Shown: positions 22,903 through 35,385, numbered from the stretch's first letter. The stretch: DNA of 64,000 nucleotides from Opisthocomus hoazin (GCF_030867145.1 NC_134443.1:3844001-3908000), one strand, 5' to 3'. The notes: generated by a model from the letters alone, not told the origin. Numbers and translations are program-made.

Positions 22903-24636
22903 ATGTCGCAGGGTGCTGGAGGCAGTGGCAGCCTCCTCCTCCTCGTCGGGCTCCTCTCAGCACTGGGTAAGCCAAGGACAGGGAACCAGGGCTCCAGTCC
23001 CAAAATTCTGATCCTGGATGTTGGGGGGTACCAGGGGGCTCCAGACCCCCAGGAGGCAGCCGTGGGGCTGGTGGCCACCCACATGTCTGCTTTGGGACCA
23101 TCACCGGCGGTGGCAATGCTCTGGGGACGTATCTGCTGCCGTGTCCCGGTCCTCATCACTGGGCTGCAAGGAGAGTCCCAGCAGCAGCCACATCCCTGGG
23201 GACAGGAGAAGGGTGCTGGGAGCCAGACCCAGCCCTGCCAGCATCCCCGGGCGTCAGCTGGCACCAGGACACAGTCCCCTCTGAGCTATGGGGACACCAG
23301 GGTGGAGGGTCCCTGCAAAGGCACCCACAGTGGCACGGAGATGCTGTCCCCCACCAGCATTTGTTCTTCCTCCGGGGCCAACAAAAGCCCTCGGTGGTGG
23401 CACGGGGCTGGGCACAGGGCCAGTGACGGGGCACAGATCGGCCAGTGGCCTTGCTGATGGGCACCATCCCTATGCCGGGGCACCTGCAGGGCTGATGGGT
23501 TTGTGCCCCCGGCAGGGCCATCCCCGACGTCCTCCATCCACGTGTACACGCAGCGGGAGGTGTACGGCACCGTCGGCTCCCACGTCACCCTCTCCTGCAG
23601 CTTCTGGTCCAGTGAGTGGATCTCCGAGGACATCTCCATCACATGGCACTTCCAAGCCGAGGGCTCCCGCGACAGCATCTCTGTAAGCGCCCGCGCTGCT
23701 TCAGGGCTGGGGGTGGCCCTGCTGTGCCTGGAACCACCGTGACCCCGATGTCTGTGTGTCTGTCCCCATCGCTAGATATTCCACTATGCCAAGGGCCAAC
23801 CCTACATCGATGATGTGGGCAGCTTCAAGGAGCGGATGGAGTGGGTGGGCAACCCCCACCGCAAGGATGGCTCCATCGTCATTCACAACCTGGACTACAC
23901 CGACAACGGCACCTTCACCTGCGATGTCAAGAACCCCCCCGACATTGTGGGCAAGTCCTCCCAGGTCACACTCTACGTCTTCGAGAAAGGTACGGTGCCA
24001 GCGGTCCCCTCCCTGCCTCAGTGTCCCTTCACTGGCCAGGGGGGATGATGGGACACTGGTGTCCCCGCAGTGCCCACTCGCTATGGCATCGTGCTGGGCT
24101 CCATCATCGGCGCAGCTCTGCTGCTGGTGGCCGTGGTGGTGGCCCTCGTCTATCTCATCCGTTACTGCTGGCTGCGGCGGCAGGTGGCCCTGCAGCGACG
24201 GCTGAGGTGAGCCCTGACGCCCGACCGGGGCAAAACCACCCCAGAATGGGGCTGCCAAGCAGGAAAGGGGCGGCGTGGCATTTCTGAGGTGCCTTTTTGC
24301 CTTTCTACCCCAATTTTAGTGCCATGGAGAAGGGGAAACTGCAGCGATCGGCCAAGGACGCATCCAAGCGCAGCCGGCAGGTGAGTGCCAAGGGCTTGGT
24401 GGGGGTAAAATGGCCTTGATGGGGGGGGGGGGCTGAACCCCTCTGCTACCTTTTGGGTTGGGGGGAGAGGCTGCAGGGCAAAGACCCCAGGGCGGGGTGG
24501 CACTGCGGCCAACGCTGCCCCTTCCTCGCAGGCCCCTGTGCTCTACGCCATGCTGGACCACGGCCGCAGCACCAAAGCGGCAAGTGAGAAGAAAGCCAAG
24601 GGAGCCCCGGGCGACTCCCGCAAGGATAAGAAATAG
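22903..24636 (+). CDS. MPZ: MPZ, myelin protein zero (P0)
   Basis: Six exons (22903-22966, 23516-23682, 23776-23989, 24071-24206, 24320-24380, 24532-24636) give 248 aa, the human length. P0 is the main adhesive protein of compact peripheral myelin. Visible parts: signal peptide, one V-type Ig domain with LSCSFWSS and TFTCDVKNPPD (paired cysteines), the NGT glycosylation sequon just before the second cysteine, the FHYAKGQPYIDDVG strand, a transmembrane helix after VPTRYGIVLGS, and a basic tail with YCWLRRQ, LSAMEKGK, APVLYAMLDH and KKAKG...SRKDKK. It ends at TAG, after which an open, conserved extension follows in the same frame. Confidence 0.97.
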
Positions 24637-24834
24637 CGGTTAGCGGGCAGGGAAGGTACCGCGGAGGCGGGCGCTGGGGCCCCCCGGCCCCCCAAAGTCG
24701 TCATGACCATCGAGATGGAGCTGCGGGGGGAGGCTGCCGAGGCCGCCCGCCCCCCGCCCGCCGTCCGCTCCCCCAGCAAGGGCAGCCTCAAGAGCGCCCT
24801 GATGCACATCATCAAGCCAAACGCGGGGACATGA
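24637..24834 (+). other. MPZ: Read-through extension of MPZ (L-MPZ tail)
   Basis: After the MPZ TAG the same frame stays open for 65 codons to TGA at 24832-24834. The peptide begins RLAGR, contains PKVVMTIEMELRGE, then PPAVRSPSKGSLKSAL, and ends KPNAGT. This resembles the extension of mammalian L-MPZ, which is made by stop-codon read-through in Schwann cells (human, as I recall: RLAGRAG at the start, then KVMVIEMELRKDE and AVKSPSRTSLKNAL). The stop context, TAG followed by CGG, also agrees. Protein-level use in this species is inferred. Confidence 0.8.
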
Positions 24835-25504
24835 TGCCCGGCGGCCGGCGGAGCGGGGGGGACCGGGACACACAACCCCGGCTCCAGAAGTGGCTGCCCT
24901 GGGGCAGGGGACCCGGCGAGGAGCAGGGTGTGGTCCTCATCCTGGGTCCCCTGGCCTCGGGGACGCCCCAGCGTCCCCCTGCCCTGTCCGGAAACCCCTC
25001 GGCCGGTACCTTCCTCTGCACAACCGCTGCCCTGCCCAGCCCCGGGCACTGATGTAATTTTTCTATTTGAAGACACAACCACTGAATTTTGGGTCTGTCC
25101 CGCCTGGGCTGGCTCGGTCCCCCCCTCCCCAGGGACCTGTGGGGTCCCTGCAGGACCGTGCCACCCCCACCCCTCTCCCACGCCCCCAAAACCAGTCTTC
25201 GGGAGGGTTTCTCTGCCCCCATTGTTGCTCCTTTTCTGGCCGTTTTCTCGTCTCTCCCTGTGACCGAGTCCAAATGACGTCGCGGGGTGGCCCCTGCCCC
25301 GTCTCCTCCGTCCCACTCCCATCCCCCATTAACCCTCCCACCCTGTAACCCCCGGCCCCCCGCGTCGGCCCAAGCCTCGTGGAGGAGGAGAGGCTGCGGC
25401 CGGGCAGGAGGAGCTGCCGGTGCCCATCACCCCAGCGCCGGGCGCCGCTCCTCGATGTGTTTTTCTATGCCCTGTCTGTGTCCCCCCATCCCCATGGCGC
25501 CATT

Positions 25505-25510
25505 AATAAA
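25505..25510 (+). terminator. Poly(A) signal of MPZ
   Basis: AATAAA about 870 bases beyond the first MPZ stop codon. Confidence 0.75.
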
Positions 25511-27052
25511 ACTCACATCTCCAGGAGCCCAGCGTCTGCCTCGGCTTGTCCCTGGTCCCCGCTCGAGGTGCGGGTGTCTGGAGGGGGGGGGCAGAGGGTG
25601 GCTGAGCACTTGTGAACTCATTGCACGAGGCCTGCTGGCTCCCACAGGGAAAGCGGCATCGCTGCTGCTGTGCTCAGCTTCCGCAGGGGTGAGGTGATGT
25701 CTCGAGGGCATCCTCACAGCACCACAGGGACCCCCATCAGCTGGTGGGGGCTGTCCCCAAGGCCATCCATCATGACTGCGCCCACCCTAGGGGCCACCTT
25801 CCTCCTCGTTCCCATCCATTCATTAATTAAAGCTCGCTCTAATCAACACAGAGGCCAAATCTCAGGTCCTGCCCTGGGTGTACAGCCCCAGGCATGGCCA
25901 CAGGGTGGGTGGGGGTCTCCCTCCATGGCTGTTTCTCACCCAGCAGTGACGGTCACCGTCCCAAGAGTGCAGCGTGGGGGGCACCATGGCCCCAGCACTG
26001 GGGGCAGCTGGAGTGCTGCTGCTCCAGGGCTCAGTGCCAGCCCACAGCCCCGTCCCACACCCACTCCTGACTCCGCGTAGAAGCAGCCCAGGAGCGCTTG
26101 CTCCCCACAGATGCAGCACTGGGGGCTGCGGCCCCCCAGTCCCCCTCAGCCAGGAGCCACCAGCTGAGGCCATAAAGGATGGACCCCCCCACTGCCCCCT
26201 GGCCCTGCTGCTAAGGCTATAATTGTCTTTTCCCTAATAAGTCTGCACAGTGAGCAGGGGCTGAGCCCGACCCCAGGGTCTCCCCTGGGCCCTGCCTTTT
26301 GCTTGGCCACCGATGCTGTTTTTCTTTCCAGGGAAGCTATTTCTGCCAGCGCACTGTGGCTCTGTGCTGGGTCCCAGCGTCCCCAGCCACCCCACAGCAC
26401 CAGCCTCACAGCCACCCCACGACTGAGCGCCAAGAAATCCCACTGAAAATCCCCCAAATGACTTTATTTTAACCAGCCCAAAGCACTTTTTTTCTCATTG
26501 CCAGGACCAGCCTAGGTACCTCCTGCAGCTGCTTGTGGGAGCTGGGGCTGGGAACTGCCACCACAGACAGCCCTGAGCGAAAGTTTGATGCCTGAAGGGA
26601 CGTGGCACCACAATACCTTTGTCCTCCGAGGAAGAGGAGCAAGTCACGGCATCTTTCATCGCTCCTGCAAAGAGCGGCGCGACGGGAAATGAGGCCACAG
26701 CTCCAGGGACCGACACCCAGGAGCTGCTACATTAAGCTGAATTTCATGGGGAAAAAACCCAAATCAGAGGGTGACAGGAGACCCCGGGGATGGCTGAAGC
26801 CATTCCCAAAGCATCAGCCAAGGGGCCCCATCTAAAGGGGGGGAAACCCTCCACCCACATCCTGGGGCCACCCCTGCCTGCCTCCCCCCCCCGCCCCCGG
26901 CAGGGACAGCCTGGCCCCAGAGACCCACAGGAACAGGGGGTTCCATCCCTCTCCCCTGGAGAAGGGGAACCCAGAGGTCCTGCGGCTGGGGGACCGTCCC
27001 CACACCCCCTCCCACAGACCACACACCAGCCCGGCTCCTCTTCCCCCAATGG
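25511..27052. other. Convergent intergenic space, MPZ to PCP4L1
   Basis: No exon recognised. A minus-strand AATAAA (plus 26463-26468) could be a distal poly(A) site of PCP4L1. The rest looks like unremarkable single-copy sequence. Confidence 0.45.
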
Positions 27053-27058
27053 TTTATT
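27053..27058 (-). terminator. Poly(A) signal of PCP4L1
   Basis: AATAAA on the minus strand, about 550 bases after the PCP4L1 stop codon. Confidence 0.7.
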
Positions 27059-27603
27059 CTTCAGACATGCTAAAAGCCCCCCCAGTGCGGGGACAGTGAC
27101 AACAACAGGAGTGTGGGGAGGGGGCAGTGCAAGGATGCGGAGCACTGGATTCCTGTGGTGGGCTGCAGCAAATCCCCCCCTGCAGCGTCTGTCGTCCCCA
27201 TCCTCCCCCCCAGGATGGGACAGGGGCATCCCCTGCTCAGGGGATGCCAGCTCCGTCCCCCCCCCCTATCCCCTCCCCCTCCCCTGCATGTCCCCAGCAG
27301 CCATCATCACCACGGACAGGAAGATCACGGCTGCCCCAGGGAAAAGGGCATTTCTGTGCCATCCCCTCACACAATGGCCACCTCTGCTCCGGGGGATGCA
27401 GGACTTGGCGGTGTCCCCCCCACAGCTTCACCCAGGGTCCTGGCACAGGGGTGGGTGAGGGGTAGGGACAGGCTAAGCCCCCCCTGACCCCACTCGCCAG
27501 GGACACGGCAGCCCCGGCACGGCGGAGGTCAGGATGGGGCCGTGCCCACATGCAAGAGCAGGGTGCCCACTGCAGGCAGGGGGTCCCGGGACCTCGCAGC
27601 CGC

Positions 27604-28299
<696 letters not shown>

Positions 28300-28346
28300 G
28301 GCCGCTCCGGTGCCACCACCGCTCCCGGGACCCCGCGCTCCGCCGC

Positions 28347-28354
28347 CGCCTTTA
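28347..28354 (-). promoter_or_regulatory. TATA-like element of PCP4L1
   Basis: The minus strand reads CGATAAAGG about 50 bases upstream of the PCP4L1 start codon, with a CRE-like cgtcact about 20 bases further upstream. It is a plausible weak TATA box. Confidence 0.4.
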
Positions 28355-28734
28355 TCGGGGCGCGGCTGAGTGACGGCCGCGGGCAGCCAATGGGGCGCGG
28401 GGGCGGGGCGGGGGCGGCCCTGACCCCCGCGTGTCTCCCCCCCCCCCAGCCTCGACGCCCCGCGGAGCCGGACCCGGCGGGCGCGGGGGGGCCGGGGGGG
28501 CCGTGTCCGTCGTCCCCCCCCCGAGCTGCCGCCGTCCCGGGGCACCCCGACGGCGGGGGGCGCTGCCCGGGGGTCCCGGGACGGGGACGCCGCCGGCGCC
28601 TCTCCCGGCGGCCGGTGATGGGACCCCCCCTCGGGGCCGCCGGTGGCGGGACGGCCGCCGCCATAGTCCCGTCCCCGCTGGGGTCTCCCGCCCCGACACC
28701 TCCCCGAGCACCCACGTGGGTCCCCCCCGTGCTG

Positions 28735-28866
28735 CCATCCCCCCCCCCGCCTGCCCCCCCCTCCTGCCTGCCCCCCCCCGTGCTGCCTGCCCCCCCCGCC
28801 TGCCTGCCCCCCCCGTGCTGCCAGCCCCCCCCCGCCTGCCTGCCCCCCCCGCTGCCCGTCCCCGCC
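28735..28866. repeat. C-rich repeat upstream of NR1I3
   Basis: Tandem units of about 15-25 bp combining ctgcctgcc or ctgccagcc with runs of seven to nine C. It lies in the CpG-rich divergent promoter region between PCP4L1 and NR1I3. Confidence 0.8.
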
Positions 28867-29255
28867 TGCCGCAGCCTCGCTCAAGTTCAAGGTTCAAACT
28901 CCACGGGGCTCCGACCGGGAGGCGGCGGGGCCGAGGGCGCCGAGGGGCCCGGGCAGCCGCTCGCTGCGCAGCGCCGAGCACCGGTGGGCACCGGGTCTGG
29001 GGTCCGGCGGGCGCCGGCCGGCTCCGGGGCATCCCGCGGGCGGGGGGCGGGGGCCGGGGCGGCGGGGACACCGCGGGTTCGAGGGGACGCGCTGGGGTCG
29101 CGGCGCGGGAGCCGGTGGCGGGGCAGCGGCCGCGGGACGGGCAGCGCAGGGCGCGGGGCCGGGTGCGGCTCGAGCGGGAGCCGCGGTGTGCGAACCCGCG
29201 CCCCCCCCCCCCCCAGACCCCCCCCCGTCCTGCAGGCTCTGCGGCCCCCGCGGCC

Positions 29256-31612
29256 ATGTCTGTGTCGAGCCCCTCGGACGCGGAGAGCAGCCCCTGCCCG
29301 CTGCCGGGGCCCCGGGACCCCGGGGGGAAGGACACGGAGCGCGGGGAGGAGAAGGTCTGCGCCGTCTGCGGGGACCGCGCCACCGGGTACCACTTCCACG
29401 TCATGACCTGCGAGGGCTGCAAGGGCTTCTTCAGGTGGGGGCTGCTGCTGCGAGGGGGCCCCGGGGAGGACAGGGTGGGTGCCAGGGACAGAGCGGGATG
29501 GGACAGGGTGGGTGAGGTGGGACGGGATGGAGGAGGGGGACGAGGTGGGATGGGGCGGGGCAGGACACCAGGGGACGAGAGGGACTGAAACGGGATGCAA
29601 TGGGACAACGTAGGATGAAACGGGCTGGGACAAGGGGACAGGGCAGGGTGGGGTGGAACGAGGTGGTCCCATGGACAGGGACCGGGCTGGACAAGACGAG
29701 ACGGCCGCTGCCACCCCATCCTGGGGCCAGCTGGCTTCTCCGGGGCACAGCGGCGACGGGACCCCAGGACTGGAGGTGGCAGCCTGTGTCCCAGCTGCCG
29801 CCCTGCCCCCGGGGACGCACAGGGACAGTCCCACGTCCCCCCAGGCGCTCCGTCAACAAGGGCGTCTGCTTCACCTGCCCCCTCGCCCGGAGCTGCCCCG
29901 TCACCAAAGCCAATCGTCGGCAGTGCCAGGCCTGCCGCCTCCAGAAGTGCCTCGACGCGGGCATGCGGAAGGACAGTGAGTGCAGTGGCACGGGGACAGT
30001 GGGGTGACACCGGGGAGCGGAAGGGGGGACACAGAGGGGGCCTGGAGGGAAGAGATGGACTCAGCAGGGAGAGGAGGGAGGACATGGGGGAAAGAGGTGA
30101 GGGGGACCTGGAAGAGACGAGGGGGCACGTGGGACAGAGAGGACCTGCCCAGTGGGCTGGCAGGGGAGGACACGGGGCCAGAGGGGATGGGGCAGCCCCA
30201 GGGTGAGGGGACAGGGAGCAGCGGGCACAGGAGAGGGGGGACCCCCGGAGGAGAGGGGACCTTGGGCAGCGGTGGCTGCCGCATGCGGGGGGCCGCGGGG
30301 TGACGCGGTGGCCGGGCTGCGGTGCCGGTGGCGGCAGTGATCATGTCGGAGGAGGCGTTGCGGCGGCGGTGGGCGCTGCGGGGGCAACGGCGGCTGGCGC
30401 GGGAGCTGCCGGAGGGGCTGACGGCCGAGCAGCAGGAGCTCATCGACATCCTCATCGCGGCCCACCAGCGCACCTTCGACTCCACGTTCTCCCAGTTCAC
30501 GCACTACTGGGTGAGTGGGGACCCCCCGGGGCCCGGCCATCCCAGGGGTGCCCTGGCACGGCACTGACACCCCAGCGGCCACCGCCGCAGCCCGCCGTGC
30601 GCCTCTGCATCCCCAGCCCGCGGCCACGGAGCCCGCCGCAGCCAGGCATCCCCGCCACGTGGCTGCCGTCCTCGCTGCCGGACTGCCTGGATGATGTGCT
30701 GCCCGATGTCTTCTCCATGCTGCCCCACTTCGCCGACCTCAGCACCTTCATGATCCAGCAGGTCATCAACTTCGCCAAGGAGATCCCGGCGTTCAGGTCT
30801 GCGGGGGAGTGCGGGCACGAGACCCCCGCTGCTGCCCGCTCCCTGACACCTCCCCTCGCCCCCTGGCAGGAGCTTGCCCATCGACGACCAGATCTCGCTG
30901 CTGAAAGGGGCCACCCTGGAGATCTGCGAGATCCAGTTCAACACCGTCTTCAACGCAGAGACCAAGGCCTGGGAGTGCGGGCAGCACTGCTACACCATCC
31001 AGGATGGAGCCCTGGGTGAGAGGGGGGACAGTGGCACCAGGGAGCGGGTGACAGCCAGGTCCCCGTGCCAGCTTGCCCGTCACCGCCACGCTCCCCGCAG
31101 CCGGCTTTCAGCAGATCTACCTGGAGCCGCTGCTCAAGTTCCACATCAGCCTGAAGAAGCTGCAGCTGCACGAGGCCGAGTACGTCCTGCTCCAGGCCAT
31201 GCGGCTCTTCTCGCCAGGTAGGGACCAGGGGGCCGCCGTGGCAGGGGGTCCCCTCAGCTCCGCTGATGCCCGCCCTGCACCCCCAGACCACACCAGCATC
31301 GCCCAGCGGGACTTCATTGACGCATTCCAGGAGAAGGTGGCCCTGACGCTCAAGAGCTACATCGACCACTGGCACCCCATGCCCGAGGGCAGGTACACGC
31401 TGGGGGGTGCTGGCATGGCCGGGGTCCCTCTGCCATGGGGACGGCCACCAGCTCTGAGCTGGGCCTCCCGTCCCCCCCACAGGTTTCTCTACGCGAAGCT
31501 GCTGCTGCTGCTGACGGAGCTGCAGACGCTGAAGGCGGAGAACATGCGGCAGATCCTCCACATTCAGGACTTGTCCACCATGACACCGTTACTCTCCGAA
31601 ATCATCAGCTAG
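29256..31612 (+). CDS. NR1I3: NR1I3 / CXR, xenobiotic nuclear receptor
   Basis: Eight coding exons (29256-29434, 29845-29975, 30338-30510, 30591-30796, 30870-31015, 31101-31217, 31287-31392, 31483-31612) give 395 aa. Birds have one receptor, CXR, in place of mammalian CAR and PXR; it binds DNA with RXR and induces cytochrome P450 genes. The two C4 zinc fingers are complete: [20 protein letters not shown] with the P-box CEGCKG, then [12 protein letters not shown] and [15 protein letters not shown] hinge follows, then a ligand-binding domain with [13 protein letters not shown] and a C-terminal AF-2 helix, PLLSEIIS. The start codon gives a short acidic N-terminus, as expected for this family. 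The 3' end abuts TOMM40L tail to tail. Confidence 0.95.
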
Positions 31613-31684
31613 AGCCCGTGCCGTGCCCCAGCCCCAGTCACGAGCACCAGGGCTCACGAGCTACCACGACGCTTCACAGGGCAG

Positions 31685-31701
31685 AGTAAAGCTCCTTTAT
31701 T
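31685..31701. terminator. Abutting poly(A) signals of NR1I3 and TOMM40L
   Basis: AGTAAA on the plus strand (31685-31690) could end NR1I3. AATAAA on the minus strand (31701-31696) would end TOMM40L. If both are used, the two convergent transcripts overlap by a few tens of bases. Confidence 0.55.
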
Positions 31702-32065
31702 TTTCCAGGCTCCGCGGGTGCGTGCACTGCCGGCACCTCCAGCCCCCGCCGCGGCCTGGAGCCGCTCCCAGCGCCGCTGGAGGGGAACCAAGGCAGAGCA
31801 GTGGTGGGAGCGGAGGGCAGCGCGGGTGAATGCCGGGGCGACGGAGGTCCTCAGCCCCGAGCAGCAGCCACTCCTCAGCCCAAAGGCGCCAACAGCCACC
31901 ACGTGCTGTCACACGATGTCCCCTGGCCGCGAGAGACCAGGTCCTCCCTCTGCGGGCTCCCCCAGCACCACGGTGCGGGAGCGGGGCCCGGCTGTCGCCC
32001 TCGTGGCACGGCACGGCAGCTCCCTGAGCAGGACGGTGGCACGTGCCACCCACCCCCGCGGCCCC

Positions 32066-33876
32066 TCAGCCCACGATGACGCTGAAGCCGCAGTGGAAAC
32101 GGTTCTTCCAGTGGTTGAGGAAGGCACCCAGAGCCAGGGTGACAGGCAGGGGGGGCAGCTTCTTCTCCAGCACCCCCCCGACGCTCCAGTTACTGTCCAG
32201 GAGCCCTGCAGGGGGACAGGGTGAGTGGCCGGCTAGCGCCGGGGCCACCAGGTGCCAGCGTGGCTCCTCGCTCACCTCTGAAGACCATGTTGGCCTGCGG
32301 CAGGTTGAGCTGGTAGCCGAAGGCAAAGGTGGTGTCCTGCAGCCGCGTGTTGGCTTCCAGCTCCACCCCGACCTGCACCTGAGGGAGGGAAAACGTGAGG
32401 CCTGGAGGGGACGGGGACACGCGGGGGACGGGGACACGCGGGGGACGCTCACCTGCTCGTTGGCGCGGTGGTAGTAGCTGGCGTGAGCACCGCCATAGCC
32501 CACGTTCAGCGTCGCCACCCACTTCAGAGCTGGAAGAGAGAAGCAGAGCGGAGGGCGAGGGGAGCCGGGGCGTCCCCGGGGCCAGTGCGGCGGGCGGGAC
32601 CCCCGGCACCGTGGCCCCTCGAGCGCGGGGCGCCCGCGTACCCGTGTATTTGCCCGCCAGCGTGAGGATGGCTCCCTCCTCTCCCGGGCGCCGGTGGTAG
32701 ACCATCTCCCCACCGAGGACCAGGCGGGGGGTGATGCTCTGGAGGAAATGGGCCACCAGGATCACTGCGGGGACAGCAGGGCCCTCAGCGCCCGGCCCCC
32801 CCGGCCCGGCAGCCGCGGGGGGGACGCCGCGCTCACCGGACTCGCCAAGCAGGTCGGGGTTGCCCAGCGTGAGGGTGGCGGTGCAGTCGTCCCCTCGGTA
32901 CTCGCCATCGAACTGCCACGTCACGAACTTGGCCTGGTGCGTCTGCAGGGGGACGGGCAGCGCTGTGGGTCCTGCCACCGTCCCCGCCACTGCCCGGGGG
33001 TGACGGAGACCCCCCGGCAACCCCGCCCCAGGGTCCCCTCCCTCCTGGCCCACCTGGAAGACGGCTTTGGTGCGGATGCGCTCGGCCACGAGGTGCAGCA
33101 CTTGGGCGTTGAGGCTGCCGCTGTTGTCCATGTCCCCGACCAGCGTGGGGAAGGCCTGGGGACAGGCAGGGTCAGCTGGGGGGGACAGGGACCCCCCAGC
33201 CTGAGATAACCCTCCCCCAGCCCCTGTGCCGCCCAGCCCCCCCGCTGCAGAGCCTTGGGGCCACCCCGGGGCCACCCCCACCCCAGGAGCACCCCGGGTG
33301 GGGGCCTCACCTCGGTGGGGCCGAGCTGCCGGTCCCCCACGAAGGTGGCGTTGAAGTGGTAGCTGGAGGGGCCGAGGGTGCTCATGTGAACGGTGTGCGT
33401 CACCTGCGGAGACGGCGTCAGCGGGGCCGGGGGTGGCCCGGGGGGCAGCGGCCCCCCCCGCAGCACGGCCCCCCCCCGGGCCCCTGCGCAGACCCCTGAC
33501 CTGGAAGTGGCTGCTCAGGGTCTTGGTGACGATCAGCTTCACCCCCTCCATCTGCTGCGGGAACACCTCTGCGGGACAGCGGGGGCTGGGGGGGGGGCAC
33601 GGCTGCCGCGCCCCCGCTGCCCCCCCCCCCCCAGACCACCCCCGGGCCGACCCCCCCGTCACCCCGCTGCCGCCCGCCGCCAGCTCGTCCCCAGCGCCGC
33701 CGGGCCCCCCCCCGCTGCTGGGGCCGGCCGGGAGCCCGGGCCCGCCGCCCCCCCGGGCCCGCCGCCCCCGCCGCACCTTTGCACTGCCGGTGCAGCTCGT
33801 CGAAGCTGCCGGGGCTGCCGAGCGGCTCCCCCCGGCGCGGGGCCCGGGGCGCGGCGCGGCCCAGCGCGTTGCCCAT
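32066..33876 (-). CDS. TOMM40L: TOMM40L, mitochondrial TOM40-like pore
   Basis: Nine minus-strand exons: 33876-33777, 33568-33501, 33403-33311, 33155-33054, 32942-32837, 32764-32642, 32529-32453, 32378-32276, 32205-32066. The 303-aa product compares with 308 in human. It is a porin-type beta barrel of the outer mitochondrial membrane related to TOM40. Conserved blocks: [104 protein letters not shown] and [14 protein letters not shown] at the end. The N-terminus ([16 protein letters not shown]) lacks the long Pro-rich extension of TOMM40, which separates it from that paralogue, and synteny agrees. It is divergent from APOA2. Confidence 0.96.
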
Positions 33877-33889
33877 GGCCCGGCCCGGC

Positions 33890-34700
33890 CCTACGGCCGC
33901 CCGCCCCCCCCGTCCCCGCCGGGCGCCGCCATCGCGGCCGCGGGCGCCGCCGCCGCCGGAAGCGGCTTCGCGAGGCCGCGCCCGCGCGAGGCCGCCGCCG
34001 CCATCTCGGGCGCGGGCAGCGCTCGCCGCCCATTGGCTGGGCCAGCGGGGGCGGGGCAGCGCCGGACCGTGCTCCCCGGTCCCCCGGCCCCGCGCCGCGC
34101 CGTTCCGGGGCTGCCGCGTTCCGCCCCCGCCGCGTTCAGCCGCGGCCGCCCCGCCCCCCGCCCCGCGTGTGTCCCCACGCGTGTCCCGTGTGTCCCCCAT
34201 CCACTCCCCCCCCGCATCCCGTTCCCCCCATGTCCCCTCTGATCCCCCTCCCCGCATCCCCAGACCCTCCGGGCTGTGTCCTGGCTCCCCACCGTGTCCC
34301 CTCCCAGTGTCCACCACCACGCCCCATCTCCCCCCAGCTCCCCTCGCCGTGTCCCCAGTCCCACAACCCCCTCCTCGCCCTCTGCCCCATGTCCTCTGCC
34401 CCACCTCTGACCCCCCGTTCCCTGTCCCCGCTGCCATCACCAGCAGCTCTCCTGCAACAGGCTCAGAGGGGAAGGGGCCCTGGTGGCCCCACTGGTGACC
34501 TGGGGGACGGAGAGCTTTTGTCCCTGGTGACGCCCAGATGCCCTTTGGCCGCATGTCACCAGACAGCGCCGGAGCTGGCCCCCGGCCCCATGGCAGGGTA
34601 TCCCCAGGGTCCCCCCTGATGGGTGCCCCCTCCGAGACCCCACGGGGATGGCCCCTGCCTGCCCCGTGCTGAGTCACGCCGTCACGTTGGCGGCCGAGGG
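33890..34700. other. TOMM40L CpG-island promoter and flank
   Basis: The first 250 bases are CpG-dense, with a CCAAT box in inverted form (cattgg near 34032). Further right the sequence becomes C-rich with loose ccccatgtcccc repeats. No gene is recognised. Confidence 0.5.
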
Positions 34701-34719
34701 TCAGTGATAAGGTGGGTGA

Positions 34720-34732
34720 TGACCTTTGTCCC
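34720..34732 (-). promoter_or_regulatory. DR1 element upstream of APOA2
   Basis: tgacctttgtccc read on the minus strand is GGGACA, one base, AGGTCA: a good direct repeat with one-base spacing, the site type used by HNF4 and by PPAR/RXR. It lies about 560 bases upstream of the APOA2 TATA box. Mammalian APOA2 is known to be driven by HNF4 and PPAR sites in distal elements. Use here is inferred. Confidence 0.5.
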
Positions 34733-35276
34733 GTGGCACTGGGGCAGGCCGGAGCGTGCAGCCCCCGCTGGGACCTGTGGGGCTGGGGCAGAGGGGCTGG
34801 TGGGCGCTGGAGCGAGGGCATGGTGGGGCCCCGGGGTACAGGGAGGGCCTGGGGCTGCTCTGGGGTCTCACTGTGCTGTGGGGTTACAGCCAGCTGCGGG
34901 GCTGCTACACACCACAGGGCCACACGTGCTGCAGGGCCACGACTTGCCACAGGGCAGCCCTGTGTCCTGGGGTACCAACATGCCACGGGGCCACCACACA
35001 CCATGCGGCCACCAGCTAAGTCCCCACCATGGCAGTCCCAGCCCCCAGGGCCCCCCAGCCCAAATCCCTGGGCCATTGTCACCCACCACCTGTGTCCTGC
35101 CCGGGGCCATGGGGCCTTGGGGACACAGGGACAGCACCCTGGGGTGCGGGGCCAGACCCAGCAAGGACAAGGAGGGGCCGTCCCCCGCAGCAACCCTTAC
35201 CCCCACTGTGTTTACCCAGGCTGTGGCGGGGGCCGGCACGGCCCCCCTGGCCCAGGGGCGGGAGCTGGCCTGGGGA

Positions 35277-35283
35277 ATATAAG
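35277..35283 (+). promoter_or_regulatory. TATA box of APOA2
   Basis: aatataag lies about 25-30 bases before a short noncoding exon that ends at a gtgagc donor (exon end 35333). Noncoding sequence resumes at 35673 after a cag acceptor. A TATA promoter fits a liver-specific gene among CpG-island neighbours. Confidence 0.7.
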
Positions 35284-35385
35284 CAGCCCCCGAGGGGGCA
35301 CCCACAGCCCCACACCCCCAGACCCCTGCCCAGGTGAGCGGCAGCTGGCACCCAGCACCCGGGCAGGACAGGCTGTGGGGCAGGG

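Noticed and set aside
28352-30085. 577-codon open frame on the minus strand over NR1I3
   Set aside because: It lies antisense to the NR1I3 zinc-finger exons and their introns; it is Pro/Arg/Gly-rich with no motif. GC-rich DNA lacks stop codons.
33418-35193. 591-codon minus-strand frame upstream of TOMM40L
   Set aside because: It merges TOMM40L exon 1-2 sequence in frame with intron and promoter; only the TOMM40L portion is real.
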